A stretch of 64,000 bases of DNA from NCBI GenBank assembly GCA_964386565.1, contig CAYLRU010000012.1, positions 1 through 64,000 on the forward strand. The letters are read 5' to 3'. This document shows positions 18,268-26,528 of the stretch, one piece after another; position 1 is the stretch's first letter; each line of letters begins with the position of its first letter. Origin of the DNA: CAYLRU01 sp964386565 (GTDB lineage: Bacteria; Desulfobacterota; Desulfobacteria; Desulfobacterales; UBA5616). The notes beneath the pieces were generated by a model. That model did no database searches and had not been told where the DNA came from. It saw nothing but the letters and a program-made list of their open reading frames with translations. The position numbers and the translations under genes are program-made.

Positions 18268-20211
18268 CTAGAATTCCTCATCATCTTTAACCGGCTCCCA
18301 CGGATCGGGCATCTTCATGGGTGGAACACCGGCTTCGTCCCATGGGAACTGGGCCAGGGTGTTTCTGCGGATGGCCCTTCCCCGGGGGGCAAGGGTTTCC
18401 CAGGGGATATGCGCCCAGCAGGTGGCGTATCCGGCTGTGTAAATCTGGCGGTTGGATACCGTGGGATCCATATGGACATTGACAATTGCGGGCGAGCCGT
18501 TTTCAGCCGCACGAAACGCCCGGGTGAGGGCGGCTTCGATATCTTTGGGATCCTCCACATACTCACCGTGACCGCCGAACATTTCGCAGAACTTGTCGTA
18601 TCGGGCATTTTCCACGCCTTCCTGTCCGTAAGCGCGGTCCTGCTTTCCCATACTGTCCCAGTTTTTGCCGTAATAGACCGATTTCATGCCGGTGAGCCAT
18701 CCCCGGTTTTCCGTTACCAGAAAAACAATGGGCAGTTTATGGATCACCGCTGTTTCAAAGTCGGTGCCTGAAATTCCCATGCCGGCATCTCCCATGAGGG
18801 CCAGTACCGGTTGTCGGCGGGTTTCCGGATCCCCGAAAGCGGCACCGATGGCCATGCCCACACCGTGTCCCACGCCTGCGTATTCCGAAGCATCCATGAC
18901 CTGGCCCGAATACCGGGCGCGGATAAATGCCGGCATATAGTCTGAAAGGGTGTACCCATCAATGATGACCCGGTTCATGCCGTCATACAGCGCTTCACAC
19001 ACATCCCAGGTTTTTTTGGCCAGATATCCGAAATGGACGGGCTTGTGATCTGCATATTTTTCCGCTTTTTCTTTTCGCGCATCATGCCCTCCCTTCTGGA
19101 CATCCCGGCAATAAGCTGTCCATTCTTTTCGGCCTTGGGAAGGGACCAGGTTCTGATGTTTTATATAATCAATCATTTGTTCCAGGACCACCCGGATATC
19201 TCCGACAACGGCAACGGGTGTATTCAGATAGGTCCAGATATGGTCCGGGGATTCGTTTACCTGTATGGTGGGGGGCCACCCCATGCCGAAAGAGTCGAAT
19301 GAACCGATTTTGCCACCCAACAGCAGGCGGATATCGCTTTGCCCGATGGCGGCGCGGCCGGTTCTTGAATCTAAAAACAGGGGATGCACTTCCGGGAAAC
19401 AGCCCCTGGCGATTCTCCGAGTCGTGACCGGAATTTGCGCCAGTTCCGCAAATTCCAGCAGGGCTCGGGATGCATCGGACCAGTGACACCCGTCCGCGGC
19501 ATAGATGACGGGTTTCTCGGATGCCCAGAGAGCTTTGACCGCCCGTGCGATAAGTTCGGGCGCACCACCAGGCGGTATGGGATCCGGAGTTTCTTTTCCC
19601 CGCCATTTCGGTACATACATGGCGTGCTCACCGTAAATGCTCAGCGGCGGAATGGCCGGCGGCAATGGTTTAAACAGCATACCGATTTCCATTTCAAGGG
19701 CCACGGGACCTTTGGGATAGGACTGGCTGCTCTTAAACGCCCTGGCGATCACCTGCTTGATCTGGGCTGTTTCAGTGCACCGGAGACAAAACTTGGTAAT
19801 GTTTTTCATGATGTCGGTTACATAGCAGGGTTGAATAATGGGAAGATAGTCGGTTTCCGGTGCGTTTCCGCCGGCAAGAAGAATAACCGGGGAGCAGCTC
19901 ATATGGGCCTGCTGAATGGCACTGAAAGCATTTCCCACGCCGGGACCTGCGGTGGCAAAGCAGACACCCGGCTTCCGGGTGACCTTGGAATAGGCTTCTG
20001 CTGCATATGCGGCGGCCTGTTCGTGCCTGAAGGTGATGGTTTTGATTCCGGCATTGCTGATTTCATCTACGATCTGCCAGACATGGCCGCCATGTATACC
20101 AAAGGCGATTTCAACGCCGTGCTCCACCAGAGCTTCGGCAATATAAATGGACGGGTTGGGTTGAAGTTCTCTCATGCCAAGGGGTACTTTTTTTGATTCA
20201 TGGATCGACAT
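18268..20211 (-). CDS. Thiamine diphosphate-dependent enzyme, acetolactate synthase-like family
   Basis: A 647-residue protein with the three-domain layout of IlvB-type ThDP enzymes. The cofactor-activating Glu is Glu64 in FRHEQAA, and the ThDP/Mg site is GDAGMG near residue 473 followed by VTENRGW (GDA instead of the usual GDG). The last 50 residues form a Pro/Trp-rich tail not typical of acetolactate synthase. Relatives include decarboxylases and carboligases of 2-keto acids and oxalyl-CoA decarboxylase, so the reaction is open. The start at 20211 is chosen for its AAGGAGG; an upstream ATG would put 35 atypical residues in front. Confidence 0.8.
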   Translation of the reverse strand: MSIHESKKVPLGMRELQPNPSIYIAEALVEHGVEIAFGIHGGHVWQIVDEISNAGIKTITFRHEQAAAYAAEAYSKVTRKPGVCFATAGPGVGNAFSAIQQAHMSCSPVILLAGGNAPETDYLPIIQPCYVTDIMKNITKFCLRCTETAQIKQVIARAFKSSQSYPKGPVALEMEIGMLFKPLPPAIPPLSIYGEHAMYVPKWRGKETPDPIPPGGAPELIARAVKALWASEKPVIYAADGCHWSDASRALLEFAELAQIPVTTRRIARGCFPEVHPLFLDSRTGRAAIGQSDIRLLLGGKIGSFDSFGMGWPPTIQVNESPDHIWTYLNTPVAVVGDIRVVLEQMIDYIKHQNLVPSQGRKEWTAYCRDVQKGGHDARKEKAEKYADHKPVHFGYLAKKTWDVCEALYDGMNRVIIDGYTLSDYMPAFIRARYSGQVMDASEYAGVGHGVGMAIGAAFGDPETRRQPVLALMGDAGMGISGTDFETAVIHKLPIVFLVTENRGWLTGMKSVYYGKNWDSMGKQDRAYGQEGVENARYDKFCEMFGGHGEYVEDPKDIEAALTRAFRAAENGSPAIVNVHMDPTVSNRQIYTAGYATCWAHIPWETLAPRGRAIRRNTLAQFPWDEAGVPPMKMPDPWEPVKDDEEF

Positions 20212-20278
20212 TGTAAGCAGCCTCCTTTCCTGGTCAATGATGTTAAGGAAGAGGTTTAAAAAATGGTACCTTAGTAGT

Positions 20279-20425
20279 TCGTGTTCATCCGGAAACGGTA
20301 TATTTCGGTTCAGCACAAACCCCGAGCAATTTTGAAACTGCAGGAATAGCGTGCTGTTTGGAGGATTTCAAAAGAGCGAAAACACAGCTTTGGACAAAAG
20401 ATGCCGCTTCCGGATGAACACCCGT
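20279..20425 (-). repeat. Dispersed palindromic repeat, copy B (full length)
   Basis: A ~145 bp imperfect palindrome. The left end is GTGTTCATCCGGAAACGGTA and the right end is its near reverse complement (19 of 21 positions, 20281-20301 versus 20401-20421). Internal landmarks are GCAATTTTGAAACTGC and GGATTTCAAAAGAGCG. It lies between the acyl-CoA synthetase stop and the ThDP enzyme start. No reading frame inside. Confidence 0.82.
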
Positions 20426-20470
20426 TGTGGAAGGCATTGAAAGATCAGGGGTGACGGTTATTAAAGCGTC

Positions 20471-21886
20471 TCACACGGCATGTCGCCTTTTCCACTGTTG
20501 ATATCGCCATGCACGCCCGTAAGCTCTCATGGCCCTCTCCACGCTTGAAAAAACCGGAAGACCGGCTTCAAAAAAGGCCGTGTTTTTAACTTCGTCAAAA
20601 CCCGGCATGGAAACCAGAACAAAGGGCTTGCCATACTCCTTCCGAATCCGGCCAAATGTTTCGGAAAAAATCCGGTTGTCCTCCGGCGTCATGCCGGTAC
20701 CGACAACTAAAACGGTATCCACGTTTGGGTCTGCCGCCGCCGCTTTCGCGGCGTGGAAAACGGTGGCCTGATTCATGGATCCGGACAGCCCGATATCTAT
20801 GGGATTGCGAACGCTGGTGCCGGTTTGGGCGATGGCTTTTCCCAGGTCCGATTCGGTCTTTTGGGACAGATCGGCAAGCTTCAATCCTGCCATGCCGCAG
20901 GCCTCGGCAGCGGCTACGGCAAACCCCCCGGGTCCTGATATGATCGCCATGCGGGATCCCAGTTCTTCGGGAAGATAGGAAAAGGCCATCAGGGTATCCA
21001 CCCAGTCTTCAAAACCGATAACCTCGATACCGCCCCCCTGACGGACCACGCCGTTCCAGATTTCTTTTCTTCCGGCCAGTGCGCCGGTGTGTGATGCCGC
21101 GGCCCGGGCGCCTTCCGGGGTCATGCCGGCTTTCCAGAGAATAACGGGCTTTTTTAGGGACACGTCTCTGAGGGTATGAAGAAATAAAGCCCCGTTTCGG
21201 ATGCTTTCCAGATATGTACCAATGACACGGGTATCGGGGTCGGCACCCAGATATGCGAGAAAATCCGTACCGGTAAGATCGCATTCATTCCCCAGGCTGA
21301 CGGCTTTGCTGAACCGGATGCCTTTATTTGCGCCGATCCTTCCCATAATGTTGGCCAGGGATCCGCTGTGGGAAACAAGTCCCACGGTTCCCGGGATTCT
21401 GGGCAGTTCGGGAAAGAAAGAGAGCCCGGTTTTTGGAGAATACAGCCCCATGCAATTGGGACCGATCAGTCGCATGCCCTTAGACCGGGCGATACGGACC
21501 AGTTCGTTTTCGAGGGCTTTTCCTTCCTCGGTGCCGGTTTCCTTATATCCTGCGGTAAATAAAACCGCGCCTTTTACGTTCTTTTCGGCGCATTCATTTA
21601 TGATGGAAAGGGTTTGGTCGTGGGGAACCAGGATGATGGCCAGGTCGACGGGTCCGGGAATATCCGATACGTTGGGGTAGGTTTTTAACCCGTCAATTTC
21701 CGAGGCCCGGGGGTTGACGGGATATATTTTCCCCGGGAATTTTTGGTCGAGGAGGGCGGTCAGGAAAAGCTTTCCCATTTTCATTCCCCTGGGAACGCCC
21801 ACCACGGCAACCGATTCCGGATTAAACAGGGCGTCGATTTGCGATATCAGTGTTTTTTTTTGAAGTTCTGAAGTATAAGGTGTCAT
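20471..21886 (-). CDS. NDP-forming acyl-CoA synthetase, alpha (CoA-binding/ligase) subunit
   Basis: The 471-residue protein has a CoA-binding Rossmann domain (FNPESVAVVGVPRG, near residues 17-35) and a succinyl-CoA ligase-like domain with the phosphohistidine motif SHTG (His266). These are domains 1, 2 and 5 of ADP-forming acetyl-CoA synthetases. The ATP-grasp beta part (domains 3 and 4) is missing and no separate beta gene is in the neighbourhood. It probably forms acyl-CoA, or ATP from acyl-CoA, together with a beta subunit encoded elsewhere. Confidence 0.85.
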   Translation of the reverse strand: MTPYTSELQKKTLISQIDALFNPESVAVVGVPRGMKMGKLFLTALLDQKFPGKIYPVNPRASEIDGLKTYPNVSDIPGPVDLAIILVPHDQTLSIINECAEKNVKGAVLFTAGYKETGTEEGKALENELVRIARSKGMRLIGPNCMGLYSPKTGLSFFPELPRIPGTVGLVSHSGSLANIMGRIGANKGIRFSKAVSLGNECDLTGTDFLAYLGADPDTRVIGTYLESIRNGALFLHTLRDVSLKKPVILWKAGMTPEGARAAASHTGALAGRKEIWNGVVRQGGGIEVIGFEDWVDTLMAFSYLPEELGSRMAIISGPGGFAVAAAEACGMAGLKLADLSQKTESDLGKAIAQTGTSVRNPIDIGLSGSMNQATVFHAAKAAAADPNVDTVLVVGTGMTPEDNRIFSETFGRIRKEYGKPFVLVSMPGFDEVKNTAFFEAGLPVFSSVERAMRAYGRAWRYQQWKRRHAV

Positions 21887-21999
21887 GGATTGTACATCTT
21901 TTCTAAAGGATTAAGATTCATAGAATGCCCCGCAACCGCGGGTAAGACCCAAAGCGAGCAAGGGACCGGCTTATCGATTTCACCTGACGGAACAAAGGG

Positions 22000-22023
22000 G
22001 CGGTTCCGGACGCATGGAACCGC
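22000..22023. other. Intergenic hairpin
   Basis: GCGGTTCC and GGAACCGC form a perfect 8-bp stem with an 8-nt loop between the flavin reductase-like gene and the acyl-CoA synthetase gene. No T run follows, so it may be an RNA stabiliser or processing site. Confidence 0.45.
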
Positions 22024-22051
22024 TTACCAATCTGCGGAGCCCTTCGGGTTT

Positions 22052-22618
22052 TTATAGATACGCTTTTCCCATTTCAAATGCAAGTCCGAGAAGATCGCCG
22101 AGGCCGTGATAGGTGCGAATATCAGGCCCGAATACGATGGGCCTGAGTTTGCTCATGTCGGGAAGCCCGTTGCTGAGTACTTCCTCATCGGCCTTTACAT
22201 CCATAATTTCGCCGATAAAATGTGTATGCAGGCCGATTTCGTGAAAATGAATCATTTTGCATTCCAATACCAATGGAAACTCCCCGACATACGGCGCATC
22301 CACCACATCGCTTTTTACCGGGGTCAGACCGGTTTTTTCAAACTTGTCCACGTCTCTCCCGGAGACCATTCCGAAGTAATCGGCCTGCCGAGCAAATTTT
22401 TCAGCCGGAATGCTCACCGTATAGGCCTTTCTTTCCATGATATTGCCGTAAGTATATGTGGCTTTTCTAAGCGATACGGTAATGCACGGCGGTTTTGAGC
22501 AGCAGATGCCCCCCCATGCGGCCGTCATGACATTGGGGCGGTTGTTTTTGTCATAAGACCCCACGCACCAGACCGGTGCCGGGTATGCCAGCGTTTTGGG
22601 TCCCAGTGATTTTTTCAT
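22052..22618 (-). CDS. Flavin reductase-like FMN-binding protein
   Basis: A 188-residue split-barrel protein of the flavin reductase/DIM6-NTAB family. The N-terminal PAPVWCVGSYD and NVMTAAWGG segments and the later FARQADYFGMVSGRDVDKF are typical FMN-binding parts. Family members in anaerobes often serve as small flavoproteins with unknown electron partners. AAGGAG lies before the ATG. It is the first of four minus-strand genes ending with the enolase-like gene, although gaps of 150-260 nt separate them. Confidence 0.85.
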   Translation of the reverse strand: MKKSLGPKTLAYPAPVWCVGSYDKNNRPNVMTAAWGGICCSKPPCITVSLRKATYTYGNIMERKAYTVSIPAEKFARQADYFGMVSGRDVDKFEKTGLTPVKSDVVDAPYVGEFPLVLECKMIHFHEIGLHTHFIGEIMDVKADEEVLSNGLPDMSKLRPIVFGPDIRTYHGLGDLLGLAFEMGKAYL

Positions 22619-22713
22619 CTTTTCATCTCCTTGATAAGGATATGTCGCGGACGGGTTTCATGATTCGGTCGCTAAATTTTCCAATTGCCCAATTTAAACG
22701 ATTTTTTGATAAA

Positions 22714-22748
22714 TTGACACCTTTTTTAATAAATTTTTTCAGGTGTCA
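22714..22748 (+). promoter_or_regulatory. Possible acnA promoter and operator
   Basis: TTGACA at 22714-22719 overlaps an inverted repeat, TGACACCT (22715-22722) with AGGTGTCA (22741-22748). The arms would flank or cover a promoter, suggesting repressor binding. No -10 box is clear. Confidence 0.4.
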
Positions 22749-22858
22749 TTCACTTCTGACCAATAAAAAATTTAACATTGTAAAATCACGTGAATTTAAC
22801 TATGGTGAATGTCCGAAGAAAACGCTTTTTATCTCCCAATGGCTGTTCAGGAGGCTTC

Positions 22859-25651
22859 ATGACGGGTTTGAAAAACAGGTGCGGCGCTCTGGCGAAACTG
22901 GATACAAAAACGCAGAGCGTATTTTATTATGACATCAACAGGCTTTCCGATGCTGGTTTTGACAATATCCACCGGTTGCCGTTTTCCATTAAAATCTTAT
23001 TGGAGAATGTGGTTCGAAACGAAGATGGTGATGTTATTACCGAAACCCAGGTGGAGCAATTGGCCCGATGGCGTCCCGATCAGACCGAAAAACATGAAGT
23101 GCCGTTCATGCCCGCCCGTATTTTATTGCAGGATTTCACCGGTGTTCCGGCCGTGGCGGATATCGCTGCCTTGCGGGATGCGGCCAGCCGGTTGTACGGC
23201 GATCCCCTGCGGGTCAGGCTGAAAGTGCCGGCGGAACTGGTCATCGATCATTCGGTTCAGGTGGATCACTTCGGGTCCAAAGAGGCCAAGGATCTGAATG
23301 TAAAAAAAGAATTCGACCGAAACGCCGAACGCTATGCTTTTTTAAGGTGGGGACATCACAGTTTTGAAAACTTGAAAGTGGTTCCGCCGGATACGGGAAT
23401 CGTTCACCAGGTTAACCTGGAATACCTGGCACGGGTGGTTTTCACCCAAAACAGAGACGGTGAGCGGCTTGCGTTTCCGGATACGCTGGTGGGGCTGGAT
23501 TCCCACACCACCATGATCAACGGGGCCGGTGTCCTGGGATGGGGCGTGGGCGGTATCGAGGCCGAAGCGGTCATGCTGGGACGTCCCTATTACTTCATGT
23601 CTCCGGAGGTCATCGGGTTTAAACTGACCGGCCGGCTGCCCCGGGAAGCTACGGCAACGGACCTGGTATTGTCCGTCACCCAGGTGTTGCGGGAAAAGGG
23701 GGTCGTGGGGAAATTTGTGGAATTTTTCGGCCCCGGGCTGAATCATCTTCGCCTGGAAGACCGTGCCACCATCGCCAATATGGCCCCGGAATACGGCGCT
23801 ACCATGGGATTTTTCCCGGTGGATGATGAAACCCTCAAATACCTGCGATTTACAGGGAGATCCAAATCCCATATTGATCTCATCGAGCGATATCTGAAAA
23901 CCCAGGGGCTTTTCAGGACAAAGGAGACGCCGGACCCGGAATACACCGATACAGTGGTCTTTGACATGGGTGAGGTCATCCCCTGCATTGCCGGTCCCCG
24001 CCGTCCCCAGGAACGGATTCCCTTAAACCGTCTGCCTGCCATGTTAATGGAAGAAACCAAGGACGCCTGTGAAATCGGCCAGAGTTTTCTTGAAAATTTT
24101 TTGGTTGAAGAACATCACTGGGAAGATGAAGGCGGATTGGTGGTCGAGTCGTCTCAATCATTTGCCGAAAATTGCGAGACACCCGCACCGTTTCGCGGTG
24201 TCCGGGTTCGACTTGTTAACGGCAGGGAATTCAAACTGTTCCATGGATCGGTGATTATTGCCGCCATCACCAGCTGCACCAACACGTCCAACCCTCTTGT
24301 CATGATCCAGGCCGGACTGCTGGCGAAAAAGGCTGTTGAAAAAGGTCTGAAAGTGAAACCCTGGGTGAAGACCAGCCTGGCGCCGGGGTCCAAGGTCGTG
24401 ACGGATTACCTGACCGCGTCGGGTCTTCTGCCGTATCTTGAAAAACTGGGGTTTCATACGGTTGCTTATGGCTGCACCACCTGTATCGGCAACAGCGGAC
24501 CCATTGCCGAGCCCATTTCCCGGGCCATTCAGGAGAACAACCTGATGGTGGCATCGGTGCTGTCCGGAAACCGGAATTTTGCCGGCAGGATTTCCCCCTT
24601 CACCCAGTTGAATTATCTGGCATCACCACCCTTGGTGGTGGCCTATGCCCTTGCCGGAAACGTGGGATATCATCTTGAAAATGAGCATCTGGGACATGAC
24701 CATGACGGATATCCGGTTTATCTGAAGGATATTTGGCCGTCAGTTGAAGAAATTCACGAGGTCGTATCTGAATTCATCTCGCCGGAGATGTTTGATAAGG
24801 CCTATGCGGATGTATTTGACGGTTCTGATCTCTGGCAGGCCCTGGATATTCCCAAAGGCGGTGTATTCCAATGGAATGAAAATTCTACATATATCAAACC
24901 GCCGCCGTTTTTCCAGTCCGTCACCCAGGAGGTATTGCCGCCGAAGGATATTAAAGGGGCCAGGGTTCTCGCCCTCCTGGGTCATACCGTGACCACGGAT
25001 CACATTTCACCGGCCGGTGCCATTCCGGCGGATTCCCCCGCAGGCCGGTATCTCAAGGAGCAGGGCGTATCAGTTGCGGATTTCAACTCCTTCGGCTCCC
25101 GGAGGGGCAATCATGAAGTGATGATACGGGGGACTTTCGGCAACATCCGGCTGGAAAACCGCCTTGTTCCGGATGTTGCAGGCGGTTGGACCCGATACCT
25201 CTCAACGGGCGAACAGATGCCCATCTATGATGCCGCCATGGCCTACAAAGACCAGGGAACGCCCCTTCTGATCATTGCGGGTAAGGATTACGGCACAGGC
25301 AGCTCCCGGGACTGGGCCGCCAAGGGGACCATGTTATTGGGAGTCAGGGCCGTGATCGCGGAAAGCTTTGAGCGGATCCACCGCGGCAACCTGGTCTGCA
25401 TGGGAGTTCTGCCCCTCCAGTTCAAACCCGGCGAAAACCAGGAAACACTGAACCTGGACGGAACTGAAACCTATGACATCACCGGCATTGAAAACGGTCT
25501 TGAACCCGGTGGCGAACTTCCGGTGCGCGCCGTCAGATCAGACGGCAAAACTTTTGAATTCTCCGTCATTACCCGGATCGACGCGCCGGTGGAACTGACC
25601 TATTATAAACACGGCGGGATTTTGCCCTTTGTGTTGCGGAATTTGAAATAA
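22859..25651 (+). CDS. acnA: Aconitate hydratase, AcnA/IRP1 type
   Basis: A 930-residue monofunctional aconitase that interconverts citrate and isocitrate. The cluster cysteines are in SCTNTSNP and YGCTTCIGNSGP, and the C-terminal swivel domain has the GSSRDWAAKG substrate loop. The start at ATG 22859 has AGGAGG 4 nt upstream and fits the family; an in-frame ATG at 22790 would add 23 residues. It is a single gene, consistent with a complete oxidative or reductive citric acid cycle. Confidence 0.95.
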   Translation: MTGLKNRCGALAKLDTKTQSVFYYDINRLSDAGFDNIHRLPFSIKILLENVVRNEDGDVITETQVEQLARWRPDQTEKHEVPFMPARILLQDFTGVPAVADIAALRDAASRLYGDPLRVRLKVPAELVIDHSVQVDHFGSKEAKDLNVKKEFDRNAERYAFLRWGHHSFENLKVVPPDTGIVHQVNLEYLARVVFTQNRDGERLAFPDTLVGLDSHTTMINGAGVLGWGVGGIEAEAVMLGRPYYFMSPEVIGFKLTGRLPREATATDLVLSVTQVLREKGVVGKFVEFFGPGLNHLRLEDRATIANMAPEYGATMGFFPVDDETLKYLRFTGRSKSHIDLIERYLKTQGLFRTKETPDPEYTDTVVFDMGEVIPCIAGPRRPQERIPLNRLPAMLMEETKDACEIGQSFLENFLVEEHHWEDEGGLVVESSQSFAENCETPAPFRGVRVRLVNGREFKLFHGSVIIAAITSCTNTSNPLVMIQAGLLAKKAVEKGLKVKPWVKTSLAPGSKVVTDYLTASGLLPYLEKLGFHTVAYGCTTCIGNSGPIAEPISRAIQENNLMVASVLSGNRNFAGRISPFTQLNYLASPPLVVAYALAGNVGYHLENEHLGHDHDGYPVYLKDIWPSVEEIHEVVSEFISPEMFDKAYADVFDGSDLWQALDIPKGGVFQWNENSTYIKPPPFFQSVTQEVLPPKDIKGARVLALLGHTVTTDHISPAGAIPADSPAGRYLKEQGVSVADFNSFGSRRGNHEVMIRGTFGNIRLENRLVPDVAGGWTRYLSTGEQMPIYDAAMAYKDQGTPLLIIAGKDYGTGSSRDWAAKGTMLLGVRAVIAESFERIHRGNLVCMGVLPLQFKPGENQETLNLDGTETYDITGIENGLEPGGELPVRAVRSDGKTFEFSVITRIDAPVELTYYKHGGILPFVLRNLK

Positions 25652-25808
25652 ATTTCAATTTTTTGCCGTTGAAAATACACCGATTCATATCAACCGTTCC
25701 GGAAAATGAAATCAAAGTCCACTCTTCATCATGATCAGCCGTGTTAATCCATTCAGGTGGGACAAAGAGAGCAGCAGCAACGTCAAAAATCGTCGAATGA
25801 TGTTGTTT

Positions 25809-26255
25809 CTAAAAAAAAGACTTTCCATGGATGGCAAGGATTCTCAGCTGTTTGTTGGTTTGTTTAAAAATGATTTCACTGGTTCCGGACATGCTTTTCA
25901 GGATGCCGGCCTGGTCTATATATGATTTGTGCCAGCGTACCCGGGCATTGATAAGGTCATCGGATTCAAAAACCCGAAGAACATTAAAATGGATTTCGAC
26001 CAGATCTTCGTGACGCCAGAATTTTTCCATGCGTGGTCTGAGATTTTGATATCCCCCTTCATAATCTTCTGAAAAAAAATGTTCCATCATTTCCCAGGAT
26101 TCGGATTTAAGACCGTAGTTCAGATTTTTTAATTGTTCTTTTACATGGGGTTCCTTGGAGCGGATCCGTGACACGTTCAAGCTGCATCCCCCAACCAGTA
26201 ACAGCATGGTGATGATAATGGCGGAAAATCCGACGGATAACACGGTACTTTTCAT
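25809..26255 (-). CDS. Putative lipoprotein, unknown function
   Basis: A 148-residue protein with a lipobox LVGGC (Cys24) after a hydrophobic signal sequence. The mature part has an aromatic-rich alpha+beta pattern (EHFFSEDYEGGY, VEIHFNVLRVFE, ARVRWHKSYID) compatible with an NTF2/SnoaL-like fold, which is a guess. A short AAGG precedes the ATG. It sits alone between acnA and fdhA. Confidence 0.75.
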   Translation of the reverse strand: MKSTVLSVGFSAIIITMLLLVGGCSLNVSRIRSKEPHVKEQLKNLNYGLKSESWEMMEHFFSEDYEGGYQNLRPRMEKFWRHEDLVEIHFNVLRVFESDDLINARVRWHKSYIDQAGILKSMSGTSEIIFKQTNKQLRILAIHGKSFF

Positions 26256-26452
26256 GATGCATTTTACCTTTCAGAGAAATTTAAGCGCAAGCATTATCAC
26301 AAGAGAGAAAAAATTCCAAGGAAATGGCGGCTTATTCCTTTTACTATTAAAATAACCGAATCCTGCTTTGTGACGGGCGGAGCCGTAATTACCGGATTGA
26401 CAAATCTGAAATCATTTTATAAAAACATCTTGTTATACATGGGTCCATTTAC

Positions 26453-26482
26453 TTGACGAGACCGAAATTATTGATTTTATAC
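26453..26482 (+). promoter_or_regulatory. Possible promoter of the formate dehydrogenase gene
   Basis: TTGACG at 26453-26458, a 17-nt spacer and TTTATA (TATACT in a shifted reading) lie about 45 nt before the start codon. The match is moderate. Confidence 0.4.
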
Positions 26483-26528
26483 TGTTATTCTACAAGATGC
26501 CGGATCAGCCAAGGAGGCACAGGACAGC

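Noticed and set aside
19384..20196. 270-codon open frame on the plus strand across the ThDP enzyme gene
   Set aside because: Shadow of a clear coding sequence; no motif and no ribosome site.
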